The notes under the pieces were generated by a model. It was given only the letters and a program-made list of their open reading frames with translations, did no database searches and was not told the DNA's origin. Below are positions 57,791-64,000 of a stretch of DNA of 64,000 nucleotides, piece after piece. The DNA is from JALZKA01 sp963754045. Its GTDB lineage: Bacteria; Actinomycetota; Thermoleophilia; Solirubrobacterales; 70-9. The stretch lies in assembly GCA_963754045.1 (NCBI GenBank), contig CAVWEN010000003.1:1-64000 (forward strand), given 5' to 3'. Every line of letters starts with the position of its first letter. The first letter of the stretch is position 1. A program made the position numbers and the translations under genes.

Positions 57791-57834
57791 TGCTGAAGGG
57801 TTGTGGTGCCTGGGACCACCACAACCCTTCAGCA
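57791..57834. terminator. long hairpin, GCTGAAGG family copy 2
   Basis: An 18-bp perfect stem TGCTGAAGGGTTGTGGTG (57791-57808) with CACCACAACCCTTCAGCA (57817-57834), 8-nt loop. It terminates the ArsR-AHSA1 unit. It shares the arm sequence with the hairpin at 21828-21869. Confidence 0.8.
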
Positions 57835-57856
57835 AACCCCTGGGGCGGGTGGGGCC

Positions 57857-57862
57857 TACCAT
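57857..57862 (+). promoter_or_regulatory. -10 box TACCAT of a leaderless gene
   Basis: TACCAT ends 6 nt before the ATG at 57869. Because the hairpin terminator lies upstream, the gene needs its own promoter. Confidence 0.35.
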
Positions 57863-57868
57863 GGGCCT

Positions 57869-58141
57869 ATGTGCAGAAACATCCGGACACTCCACAATTT
57901 CGAGCCGCCCGCGACCGAGGACGAGGTGCATGACGCTGCGCTCCAGTTCGTCCGCAAGATCAGCGGGTCGACCAAGCCCTCGCAGGCCAACCAAGCGGCC
58001 TTCGACCAGGCCGTCGGGGAGGTTGCCGCGGCGACCATGCGCCTGCTCGACGGCCTGAGCACCAGCGCGCCGCCGAAGGACCGCGAGGTCGAGGCGGCCA
58101 AGCGCAAGGCCCGCGCCGCCGAGCGCTACGCGACGGCCTAG
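57869..58141 (+). CDS. DUF2277 family protein
   Basis: 90 aa: MCRNIRTLHNFEPPATEDEV, HDAALQFVRKISGSTKPSQA, AAATMRLLDGLSTSAPPKDR, EVEAAKRKARAAER. This is DUF2277, a small cytoplasmic family with a conserved MCRNI-xx-LxNF-x-PPAT start. Function unknown. The ATG at 57869 gives the family's first residue. Confidence 0.85.
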   Translation: MCRNIRTLHNFEPPATEDEVHDAALQFVRKISGSTKPSQANQAAFDQAVGEVAAATMRLLDGLSTSAPPKDREVEAAKRKARAAERYATA

Positions 58142-58168
58142 CCGCCGCGTAGGCGCACCCGGTGGCGG

Positions 58169-59494
58169 TCAGGCGGTGGCGAGCGCATCGACGGGTGCGG
58201 TCGCTGGCTCCACGCGCTTGATCCGAACCGGAGCGCCGTGCTTCGGGGTCATCGTCACGCCGCGCATAACGACGGGGTCGGGCTCCGGGCGCACAGCCTC
58301 GAGCTCTACGCGCTGGGTGACGGCGCGGATCACCTCGGCCATCTCGGCCTGGGCGAGGGCGGCGCCGATGCAGCGTCTGATCCCACCGCCGAACGGCAGC
58401 CAGGTGTACGACTCGACCTCCTCGTCGAGAAAGCGCTCGGGCCGGAAGCGCATCGGCTCGGGATAGAGGTCCTCGCGGCGGTGGACGCAGGCGATTGCCG
58501 GAAAGACCCGGATGCCGGCGGGAAGGTCGTAGCCGCAGACGGTCCGCGGCTCGGCCAGGGTGCGCTCGACCGCGTCGATCACGGGGTTGATGCGAAGGGT
58601 CTCGGAGACGACGGCGTCGAGGTAGGCGTCGTCCCCGGGGTCATCGCGAACGCGGTCACGCACCGCCGGGTTTCGCGCCAGCAGATCGAAGGCGAAGGCG
58701 AGCCCGGTGGCCGTCGTCTCGTGCCCGGCGGCGAGCAGGGTGAACAGCTCGTCGCGAAGCTCGACGTCGCGCATCGGCTCGCCCTCCTCGTCGCGGGCGC
58801 GAAGCAACAGTGAGAGCACGTCGGTGCGCTCGTCGAGGTCGGGCTCGTGGCGACGGCGCTCGATCTCCTCGTAGAGCCGAGCGTCGGCCTTCGCGAGCCG
58901 GCGCTTGAGTACGCCCCCGGGGCTGAAGCGCCCGGCGTCCACCCGCAGCCACTTCGGGGTAAACAGGAACGGGCCAAGGTCGATCACGGCGAGGAGGGCC
59001 GCGCGCAGGCGCTTGACGCGCGCGGGCTCGGTCACGCCGAAGACGGCGCGGCAGATCACCTCGAAGGTCAGCGCGCGCATGCGCTCGCGCATCGGGAACT
59101 CGTCGCCCGCCTGCCAGCTGTCGATCTCGCCCGCAGCGACGTCGCGGATCACGTCGCGAAACGAGCTGACGGCCGAGCCCTGGAACGGCGGCAGCAGGAG
59201 TTTTCGCTGGCGCATGTGCTCGGGACCGTCCAGCACTAGTACGGAGTGGTGGCCCAGCGCGGCGCTGAGCGGCGAGTTCGCCTCGCCCGCGAGCAGGCCG
59301 GACTGGTCGCCGGTGAACATCGACTTGATCTCGGCCGGGTCCGCGACGTAGACGCTGGTGCCGAAGACGACGAAGCGCACCGTGAACGCGTCGCCGTAAC
59401 GTCGGTGCCACCCCTCGAGCGCATCGAACGGCGCGCGAAGGAGGGTGAGGGTGTTGAGGGCTGCGGGAGTGCGCGGGCCGGGAGGCAGGGCCAT
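58169..59494 (-). CDS. cytochrome P450
   Basis: 441 aa from the ATG at 59494. I-helix LLAAGHETTATGLAFAFDLL (AGxxT), K-helix VVSETLRINPV (ExxR), and heme loop WLPFGGGIRRCIGAALAQAE (FxxGxRxCxG). The proline-rich start MALPPGPRTPAALNTL and the overall pattern resemble bacterial CYP families of the CYP110/CYP135 type. It oxidises a lipophilic substrate using external electron donors; none is adjacent. Only 24 bp separate its start from the divergent SDR gene. Confidence 0.9.
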   Translation of the reverse strand: MALPPGPRTPAALNTLTLLRAPFDALEGWHRRYGDAFTVRFVVFGTSVYVADPAEIKSMFTGDQSGLLAGEANSPLSAALGHHSVLVLDGPEHMRQRKLLLPPFQGSAVSSFRDVIRDVAAGEIDSWQAGDEFPMRERMRALTFEVICRAVFGVTEPARVKRLRAALLAVIDLGPFLFTPKWLRVDAGRFSPGGVLKRRLAKADARLYEEIERRRHEPDLDERTDVLSLLLRARDEEGEPMRDVELRDELFTLLAAGHETTATGLAFAFDLLARNPAVRDRVRDDPGDDAYLDAVVSETLRINPVIDAVERTLAEPRTVCGYDLPAGIRVFPAIACVHRREDLYPEPMRFRPERFLDEEVESYTWLPFGGGIRRCIGAALAQAEMAEVIRAVTQRVELEAVRPEPDPVVMRGVTMTPKHGAPVRIKRVEPATAPVDALATA

Positions 59495-59518
59495 TCGCGG
59501 AGGATAGGCTCCCGCGCC
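59495..59518. promoter_or_regulatory. 24-bp divergent promoter region with overlapping -10 boxes
   Basis: The gap between the two start codons holds AGGATA (59501-59506), which reads TATCCT for the P450, and TAGGCT (59505-59510) for the SDR. They sit 6 and 8 nt from the two ATGs. Both transcripts would be leaderless and each -35 must lie inside the other gene. Confidence 0.5.
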
Positions 59519-60385
59519 ATGCCTGACGAAACAGCAGCTCCACTGGCCGGCCGTACCGCGATTATCTCCGGCGGCAGCCGTGGGATCGGGTTGGCGATCG
59601 CGAAGAAGATCGCCGCCGACGGCGCCAACGTCGCCCTGATCGCCAAGACCGCCGAGCCTCACCCGAAGCTCCCGGGCACCGTCTTCACCGCCGCGGAGGA
59701 GATCGAGGAGGCCGGTGGCAAGGCGCTGCCGATCGTCGGCGACGTGCGTGATGAGAACCAGGTCGCCGAGGCCGTGGCGAAGGCGGCGAAGCAGTTCGGC
59801 GGCATCGACCTCGTCATCAACAACGCCAGCGCGATCAACCTCGCGCCGATCGCCTCGCTCGATGTCAAGCGCTACGACCTGATGCAGAACATCAACTCGC
59901 GCGGCACCTTCGTGCTGACGAAAGCGGCGCTCGAGCACCTGCGCGCGTCCGACCACGCCCACGTGCTCACCCTCTCGCCGCCGCTCTCGGCCGACCCGAA
60001 GTGGCTCAAGAACAACGCCGCCTACACGCTGGCGAAGATGGGCATGACCATGCTCACCCTCGGGCTCGCCCAGGACGAGGCCGAGAACGGCGTCGCCGGC
60101 AACTGCCTGTGGCCGCGCACGATCATCGCCACGGCAGCGGTGCAGAACCTGCTCGGTGGCGACCAGGCGATGGCCGCGGCGCGCATCCCCGAGATCTACT
60201 CGGACGCCGCCTACGAGATCCTGTGCCGTGATCCGCGCGAGTGCACGGGCAACGCCTTCATCGACGATGAGGTGCTTGCGGAGGCCGGAGTAACCGACTT
60301 CTCGAAGTACGCGGCGGACGACGCCGAGCTGGCCCTCGACCTCTTCGTCGAGGACTGGGGCCCCTCGAAGGGCCCGACCGGCTAG
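59519..60385 (+). CDS. short-chain dehydrogenase (HSDL2-like)
   Basis: 288 aa from the ATG at 59519. RTAIISGGSRGIGLAIAKKI (TGxxxGIG-type, here SGGSRGIG), VGDVRD, NNASAINLAPI, TLSPPL and YTLAKMGMTMLTLGLAQDEA give the SDR Rossmann and catalytic Tyr/Lys. The NSRGTF and WPRTIIATAAVQNLLGG segments are features of the HSDL2/SCP-type group. It uses NAD(P)H on an unknown acyl or sterol-like substrate, possibly working with the divergent P450. Confidence 0.85.
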   Translation: MPDETAAPLAGRTAIISGGSRGIGLAIAKKIAADGANVALIAKTAEPHPKLPGTVFTAAEEIEEAGGKALPIVGDVRDENQVAEAVAKAAKQFGGIDLVINNASAINLAPIASLDVKRYDLMQNINSRGTFVLTKAALEHLRASDHAHVLTLSPPLSADPKWLKNNAAYTLAKMGMTMLTLGLAQDEAENGVAGNCLWPRTIIATAAVQNLLGGDQAMAAARIPEIYSDAAYEILCRDPRECTGNAFIDDEVLAEAGVTDFSKYAADDAELALDLFVEDWGPSKGPTG

Positions 60386-60391
60386 CGCCCC

Positions 60392-61303
60392 CTACGCGGC
60401 GAGGGCCTCGGGCCGCGCGGAGGCCTCGTCGGCCGCGCGTGCGTGGGCCTCGATTTCGCCGAGGATCTGCGGCCAGAGCGCCCGCGGCAGGTCGTGGCCC
60501 ATTCCCTCGAGCTTCACGAGCCGTGCGCCCGGGATCGCCGCGGCGGTGGCCCGCCCGCCCGAGGGCTTCACGAGTCGGTCTTTAGTTCCATGCATGACGA
60601 GCGTCGGGGCCGTGATCGTGCGCAGCTCCGCGGTGCGGTTGCCGGAGGCGCCGACCGCGCCGAGCTGGCGACCGGTCGCGTCGGGGTCGGTCCCGCGCTC
60701 GAAGTGGAGGGCGGCTGACTGGCGGATCGAGTCGTGGTCGGCCAGCTCCCCACGGGTGCCGATCACGCTGAACAGCGCCTCGGCGTGTTCGATCATGCCC
60801 GCGCGATCCTTGGGGGCGCGCTTGAGGAAGTGCCGATAGACGCCGAGCGCGGGCTGGCCCGTGAGCCGCGCGCCGGTGTTCGACATGATCGAGGTGAGGG
60901 AGCGGACGAGGCCGGGCTCGCGAGCCGCCAGCGTCTGGGCGATCATCCCGCCCATCGACGCGCCAACCACATGCGCCGGGGCGATCTCGAGCGCGCCCAT
61001 CAGCCCGGCCGTGTCATCGGCCATGTCTGAGAGGCGGTACTGGCTGCCCGGGTAGCGGCGCGAAAAAAGCTGGCCCAGGGTTGGGGGCGGGCCCGACATG
61101 TGGGTGGAGCGCCCAGCGTCGCGGTTGTCAAAGCGGATCACGTGGAAGCCTCGGTCGGCGAGGTCGCGGCAGAAGTCCTCGTGCCAGCCGACCATTTGGG
61201 TGCCGAGGCCCATGACCAGCAGCATGGGGGTGTCGCCCCGCTCGCCGAACTCCTCCCAGCAGAGCGTGATGCCCCGGCCGACGTCGGTGAAGCGCTCGTT
61301 CAT
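60392..61303 (-). CDS. alpha/beta hydrolase
   Basis: 303 aa from the ATG at 61303. MLLVMGLGTQMVGWHEDFCR with the oxyanion HG-like region, RFDNRDAGRSTHMSG, AHVVGASMGGMIAQTLAARE (nucleophile GxSxG), LVMHGTKDRLVKPSGG (acid) and LEGMGHDLPRALWPQI (His). It lies in the alpha/beta hydrolase family of esterases/lactonases such as haloalkane-dehalogenase relatives. It converges with the SDR gene and diverges from MpaB. Substrate unknown. Confidence 0.85.
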   Translation of the reverse strand: MNERFTDVGRGITLCWEEFGERGDTPMLLVMGLGTQMVGWHEDFCRDLADRGFHVIRFDNRDAGRSTHMSGPPPTLGQLFSRRYPGSQYRLSDMADDTAGLMGALEIAPAHVVGASMGGMIAQTLAAREPGLVRSLTSIMSNTGARLTGQPALGVYRHFLKRAPKDRAGMIEHAEALFSVIGTRGELADHDSIRQSAALHFERGTDPDATGRQLGAVGASGNRTAELRTITAPTLVMHGTKDRLVKPSGGRATAAAIPGARLVKLEGMGHDLPRALWPQILGEIEAHARAADEASARPEALAA

Positions 61304-61338
61304 CGCGGGAGAGTGTGGCAACCCCGCTTTTCGGCGGT

Positions 61339-61364
61339 GGTACGAAAGTGATAGGCTCCGTACC
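61339..61364 (+). promoter_or_regulatory. dyad around a leaderless promoter of the MpaB gene
   Basis: GGTACG (61339-61344) and CGTACC (61359-61364) form an inverted repeat with 14 nt between, and enclose a TAGGCT -10 box (61352-61357) that ends 7 nt before the ATG at 61365. The downstream TetR is a candidate binder. Confidence 0.5.
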
Positions 61365-62312
61365 ATGACTCCCGCAGCTAAGAAGTCCGAGCCGATCCTG
61401 CCCCCGCTCGCCGACGCGGTCCAGCTCGCCCCGTCGCCCGGATCGGTCACCTGGCACCACGCCTCCGACGCGCGCATCATGGCCGCGTCCGCCTACGCGC
61501 TAATGCTGCAGGTCGCGCATCCCACGGTCGGCGCCGGAGTCAGCGAGTATTCGAACTTCCGGGCGGAGCCGTGGCAGCGGCTGTTGCGCACGCTCGACTT
61601 CACGACGGTGATGGTCTACGGAGGGCCGGAGGCCGCGCACTCGATGGGCTCGCGCGTGCGCGAGATGCACAAGCACCTGAAGGGCACCAAGCCGGACGGC
61701 GAGCGCTACCACGCGCTCGAGCCCGACGCCTACGCCTGGGTCCATGCAACCCTCGCCGACGCGATCGTCAAGGGCTGTGCGAACTTCGCGCGCCCGATCC
61801 CGGAGGAGCGGCTCGAGGACTTCTGGCTCGAGTGGAAGCGTGTCGGCCGGTTGCTGGGCGTTCGCGATCGCGACCTACCCGGCACCTGGGCCGAGTTCGG
61901 CCCCTACTTCGATGAGACGGTCAACGAGACGCTTGAGCGCACCGCCAGCGTCGACGATGTGCTCGCCACGCTCGCCGCCCCGGTCCACCCGCCCCTGCGA
62001 GGCGTCGGTCCGCTGTGGCCTGTGCTGCGGATGCCGGCCGTGCGCGCAATGCGCACGGTGACGCCGGGCCTGATGTCAGATCGGCTTCGCGCTCGCCTCG
62101 GACTCCCGTGGACGTCGGCTCAGGAGCGCGAGTTCCGAGCAATCGCCGCCGTCTCGCGGCGCTCGGGTCGGCTCATGCCACAGTCGCTGCGCCAGTTCGG
62201 CCCGGCCTATCTGCGCTGGCGCCACAAGGCGATCGCCCGGGGCGACGTCGCCAATCTCTCCCGGGCTCCCGGAGCCGTGGGCGACATGGTCAACGCCGCA
62301 GCCGCGGCTTGA
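61365..62312 (+). CDS. oxygenase MpaB family protein (DUF2236)
   Basis: 315 aa. SPGSVTWHHASDARIMAASA, YALMLQVAHPTVGAGVSEYS, RTLDFTTVMVYGGPEAAHSM, GERYHALEPDAYAWVHATLA and WTSAQEREFRAIAAVSRRSG match MpaB/Lcp-like (DUF2236) proteins, with conserved H-x-x-V/T near AHPTVG and a heme- or metal-binding His in YAWVHAT. The family includes latex-clearing (rubber-degrading) oxygenases. Its stop TGA overlaps the TTG start of the TetR gene, so they are co-expressed. Confidence 0.85.
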   Translation: MTPAAKKSEPILPPLADAVQLAPSPGSVTWHHASDARIMAASAYALMLQVAHPTVGAGVSEYSNFRAEPWQRLLRTLDFTTVMVYGGPEAAHSMGSRVREMHKHLKGTKPDGERYHALEPDAYAWVHATLADAIVKGCANFARPIPEERLEDFWLEWKRVGRLLGVRDRDLPGTWAEFGPYFDETVNETLERTASVDDVLATLAAPVHPPLRGVGPLWPVLRMPAVRAMRTVTPGLMSDRLRARLGLPWTSAQEREFRAIAAVSRRSGRLMPQSLRQFGPAYLRWRHKAIARGDVANLSRAPGAVGDMVNAAAAA

Positions 62313-62944
62313 CCTCGGCGCCTCCCGCCTCGCTGCTCGCGCGGGCGTTCGATACGGGGCCGGACGAGGCTCCAGCCGACGCCTCCTCGGAGCGGATTCT
62401 CGACGCAGCGCTCGAGCTCGCCGCCGCGTCGGGGATCGAGAACCTGACGATGGACAACGTCGCGCGTCGTGCCCGGGTGGGGCGGATGACCGTCTACCGG
62501 CGCTTCGGCGACCGTGAGGGCCTGGTCGGGGCGCTGACCGGCCGCGAGGTGCGCAGCTGCCTTGCCGAGCTCGACGCTGCCGCCGACCCCGAGCTACCCG
62601 TCGCCGATCAGGTCGCCGAGGGGTTCGTCGCGTCGCTGCGGCTGGTGCGCACCCATCCGATGCTCCAGCGCCTCGCCCGGTTCCAGCCCGAGGCGGCGCT
62701 CGCGGTTCTCAACGACAGCGACGGCGCCGTCTTCGCCCTCTGCCGCGAGTTCGTCGCCGCCCGGATCGGCGAGGCGCAGGCCCGCGGCGACGTCGCGGCC
62801 AAAGCCGACCCGCGCCACCTCGCGGAGCTGCTCGTCCGCCTCGGCCTCACATTCGCGCTGATCCCGAACTCGTCGCTGCCGCTCGATGAGCAGGGCGCAA
62901 TCCGCAAGCTGGCCCGCGAGCTGATCGCGCCGCTGGTTGCATGA
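62309..62944 (+). CDS. TetR-family transcriptional regulator
   Basis: 211 aa from a TTG at 62309 overlapping the MpaB stop. ERILDAALELAAASGIENLT, MDNVARRARVGRMTVYRRFG is the DNA-binding domain; the C-terminal domain (PELPVADQVAEGFVASLRLV, AKADPRHLAELLVRLGLTFA) belongs to the AcrR/TetR_C group. It probably regulates the MpaB operon through the dyad at 61339-61364, which is inference. Confidence 0.85.
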   Translation: MTSAPPASLLARAFDTGPDEAPADASSERILDAALELAAASGIENLTMDNVARRARVGRMTVYRRFGDREGLVGALTGREVRSCLAELDAAADPELPVADQVAEGFVASLRLVRTHPMLQRLARFQPEAALAVLNDSDGAVFALCREFVAARIGEAQARGDVAAKADPRHLAELLVRLGLTFALIPNSSLPLDEQGAIRKLARELIAPLVA

Positions 62945-62965
62945 GCGGGCACCCGCGCCTATAAT
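62937..62965 (+). promoter_or_regulatory. sigma70-like promoter of the beta-helix gene
   Basis: -35 TTGCAT (62937-62942), 17-bp spacer, perfect -10 TATAAT (62960-62965), followed by a ~37-nt leader with GAGGGGAG before the GTG at 63002. The -35 overlaps the TetR stop codon. Confidence 0.7.
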
Positions 62966-63001
62966 CGCGAACGCAAGCAGGGGATACGAGGGGAGTTTCA
63001 G

Positions 63002-64000
63002 GTGGGGTTCAAGCGAGCGGTGACGGCGAGCGTGACCATCGCCTTCTTCGGAATGACGATGGTTGCCCAGGCCGGGACGATCAAGGTCACGACCAAGGCC
63101 GACCAGTACGCCACGGGTACGGGCTGTTCGATTCGCGAGGCGATCCAGTCATTCAACAACCAGGCGGACTTTGGCGGCTGCGACTCGAGCGGAACCTACT
63201 CCGAGCGAAGCAGGATCACCCTCGGCAAGGGCGTTCATAAGCTCGCCATCGCCGGTGCGCTCGCCGGGAACCAAAGCGGCGATCTGAACGTCGCGAACTT
63301 CAACCCGCTCACGATCCTCGGATCGCGCAAGGGCTCGACGATTGACGGAAACCAGCTCGATCGTGTGTTCCAGCTGAGCGGCGCACGTCTGACGCTCAAG
63401 CGCCTCACCGTCACGGGCGGCCGCACGGTCCACCACGGCGGCGGCATCTTCGCCGGGTCGAGCACTCTCGTCGTCGATTCGAGCACGATAAGTGGCAACG
63501 TCGCCGGGTCGGCCGGAGGGTCCTTTGCGGGTGGGGGCATCGGCTCCGCGACGGCCGATGTGACGATCCGCAGTTCGACGATCTCGGGCAACCGCTCAGG
63601 CTCAGCCGGCGGCGGCGTCGACTTCAGCACCAATCCCGGTCCGGCCCAGCTCTTGACGATCTCCAACTCGACGATCACGAAGAACATCGCCAATACAGGC
63701 GACAACAACGTCGGCGGTGGCGGCATCAGCTTCCAGCAAGACTCGTTGCGCCTCTCCGGCTCAATCGTCGCCGGTAACCGGGTTAGCTTCGGCGCACTCG
63801 GCGCCGACTGCCGCGGCTTCGTCAACGTAGCGTCGCTCGGCCGCAACCTGATCGGCGACAACACGGGCTGCGAGTCGCTCACACCGGGACCGCGCGACAT
63901 CCGCAACACCGTCGCGAAGCTGACCAGGCTCAAGAACAACGGCGGGCCGACGAAGACCCATGCGCTGAAGCGGAGCAGCCCCGCCGTCAACAAGGGCGGC
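63002..64000 (+). CDS. secreted beta-helix protein (partial, runs off the window)
   Basis: 333 codons to the window edge, start GTG 63002. The signal peptide AVTASVTIAFFGMTMVAQAG precedes a CSIREAIQSFN motif, the CSLREA-type start of choice-of-anchor-Q proteins. Beta-helix repeats such as LTLKRLTVTGGRTVHHGGGI, STLVVDSSTISGNVAGSAGG, VTIRSSTISGNRSGSAGGGV and LTISNSTITKNIANTGDNNV follow. GRNLIGDNTGCESLTPGPRD and LKNNGGPTKTHAL mark the usual end of the helix, so the C-terminal domain lies beyond 64000. It is a relative of the protein at 17201-18661. Confidence 0.8.
   Translation, partial: MGFKRAVTASVTIAFFGMTMVAQAGTIKVTTKADQYATGTGCSIREAIQSFNNQADFGGCDSSGTYSERSRITLGKGVHKLAIAGALAGNQSGDLNVANFNPLTILGSRKGSTIDGNQLDRVFQLSGARLTLKRLTVTGGRTVHHGGGIFAGSSTLVVDSSTISGNVAGSAGGSFAGGGIGSATADVTIRSSTISGNRSGSAGGGVDFSTNPGPAQLLTISNSTITKNIANTGDNNVGGGGISFQQDSLRLSGSIVAGNRVSFGALGADCRGFVNVASLGRNLIGDNTGCESLTPGPRDIRNTVAKLTRLKNNGGPTKTHALKRSSPAVNKGG

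Overview
The window looks like chromosomal DNA from a high-GC Gram-positive bacterium, most likely an actinobacterium of the class Thermoleophilia (Solirubrobacterales-like). The assignment is inferred from several traits: many SnoaL-like proteins that begin MSQENV and end ALEAAGLSE, frequent GTG and TTG starts, many leaderless-looking promoters (TANNNT 6-8 nt before the start codon), secreted beta-helix proteins with basic C-terminal domains, and families such as DUF5995, DUF2277 and MpaB. No rRNA, complete tRNA or CRISPR array is present. It could be a metagenome-derived contig, because several genes carry frameshifts.

Positions 1-12.5 kb are a worn accessory region. They hold the 3' half of a tRNA-Met gene (a probable integration scar), scattered SnoaL-like genes, a thioredoxin-like gene whose two ends resemble SnoaL genes, a neutral ceramidase, an Ltp-type lipoprotein, an O-methyltransferase, and relics of a glycosyltransferase, a P-domain protein and a LamG protein. 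At least five copies of a dispersed element with a conserved hairpin lie between them.

Positions 12.5-45 kb are mostly ordinary chromosome. Cytochrome bd oxidase (cydAB plus a small membrane ORF) is followed by secreted proteins, including a 472-bp tandem duplication. Next come an APC permease, a CPA-type antiporter with a GST-like gene, a lipid-type reductase and SDR, and a MecA-like penicillin-binding protein. A scar with truncated TetR, metallo-hydrolase and ester cyclase genes follows, then an ABC exporter with an MFS gene, a secreted L-type lectin and a ZIP transporter. A fatty-acid desaturase with its ferredoxin reductase and a divergent TetR regulator closes this part.

Positions 45-53.6 kb contain a decayed defence-type island: a frameshifted HNH nuclease, an intact MazG-like pyrophosphohydrolase with a CTG start, the N-terminus of a DUF2075-type helicase, and a DUF4011-helicase-Vsr gene with its helicase core deleted. 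ARPP-1 and TPR proteins, a GIY-YIG-like protein coupled to a DksA/TraR zinc finger, and a split GH5 glycosidase follow.

Positions 54-64 kb hold the most interesting intact module: sigma factor, XRE-like protein, small protein and ImmA/IrrE metalloprotease on one strand. After it come an ArsR/AHSA1 pair with a clear operator-promoter, DUF2277, divergent P450 and SDR genes sharing only 24 bp, an alpha/beta hydrolase, an MpaB oxygenase with a TetR regulator, and a secreted beta-helix protein that runs off the end.
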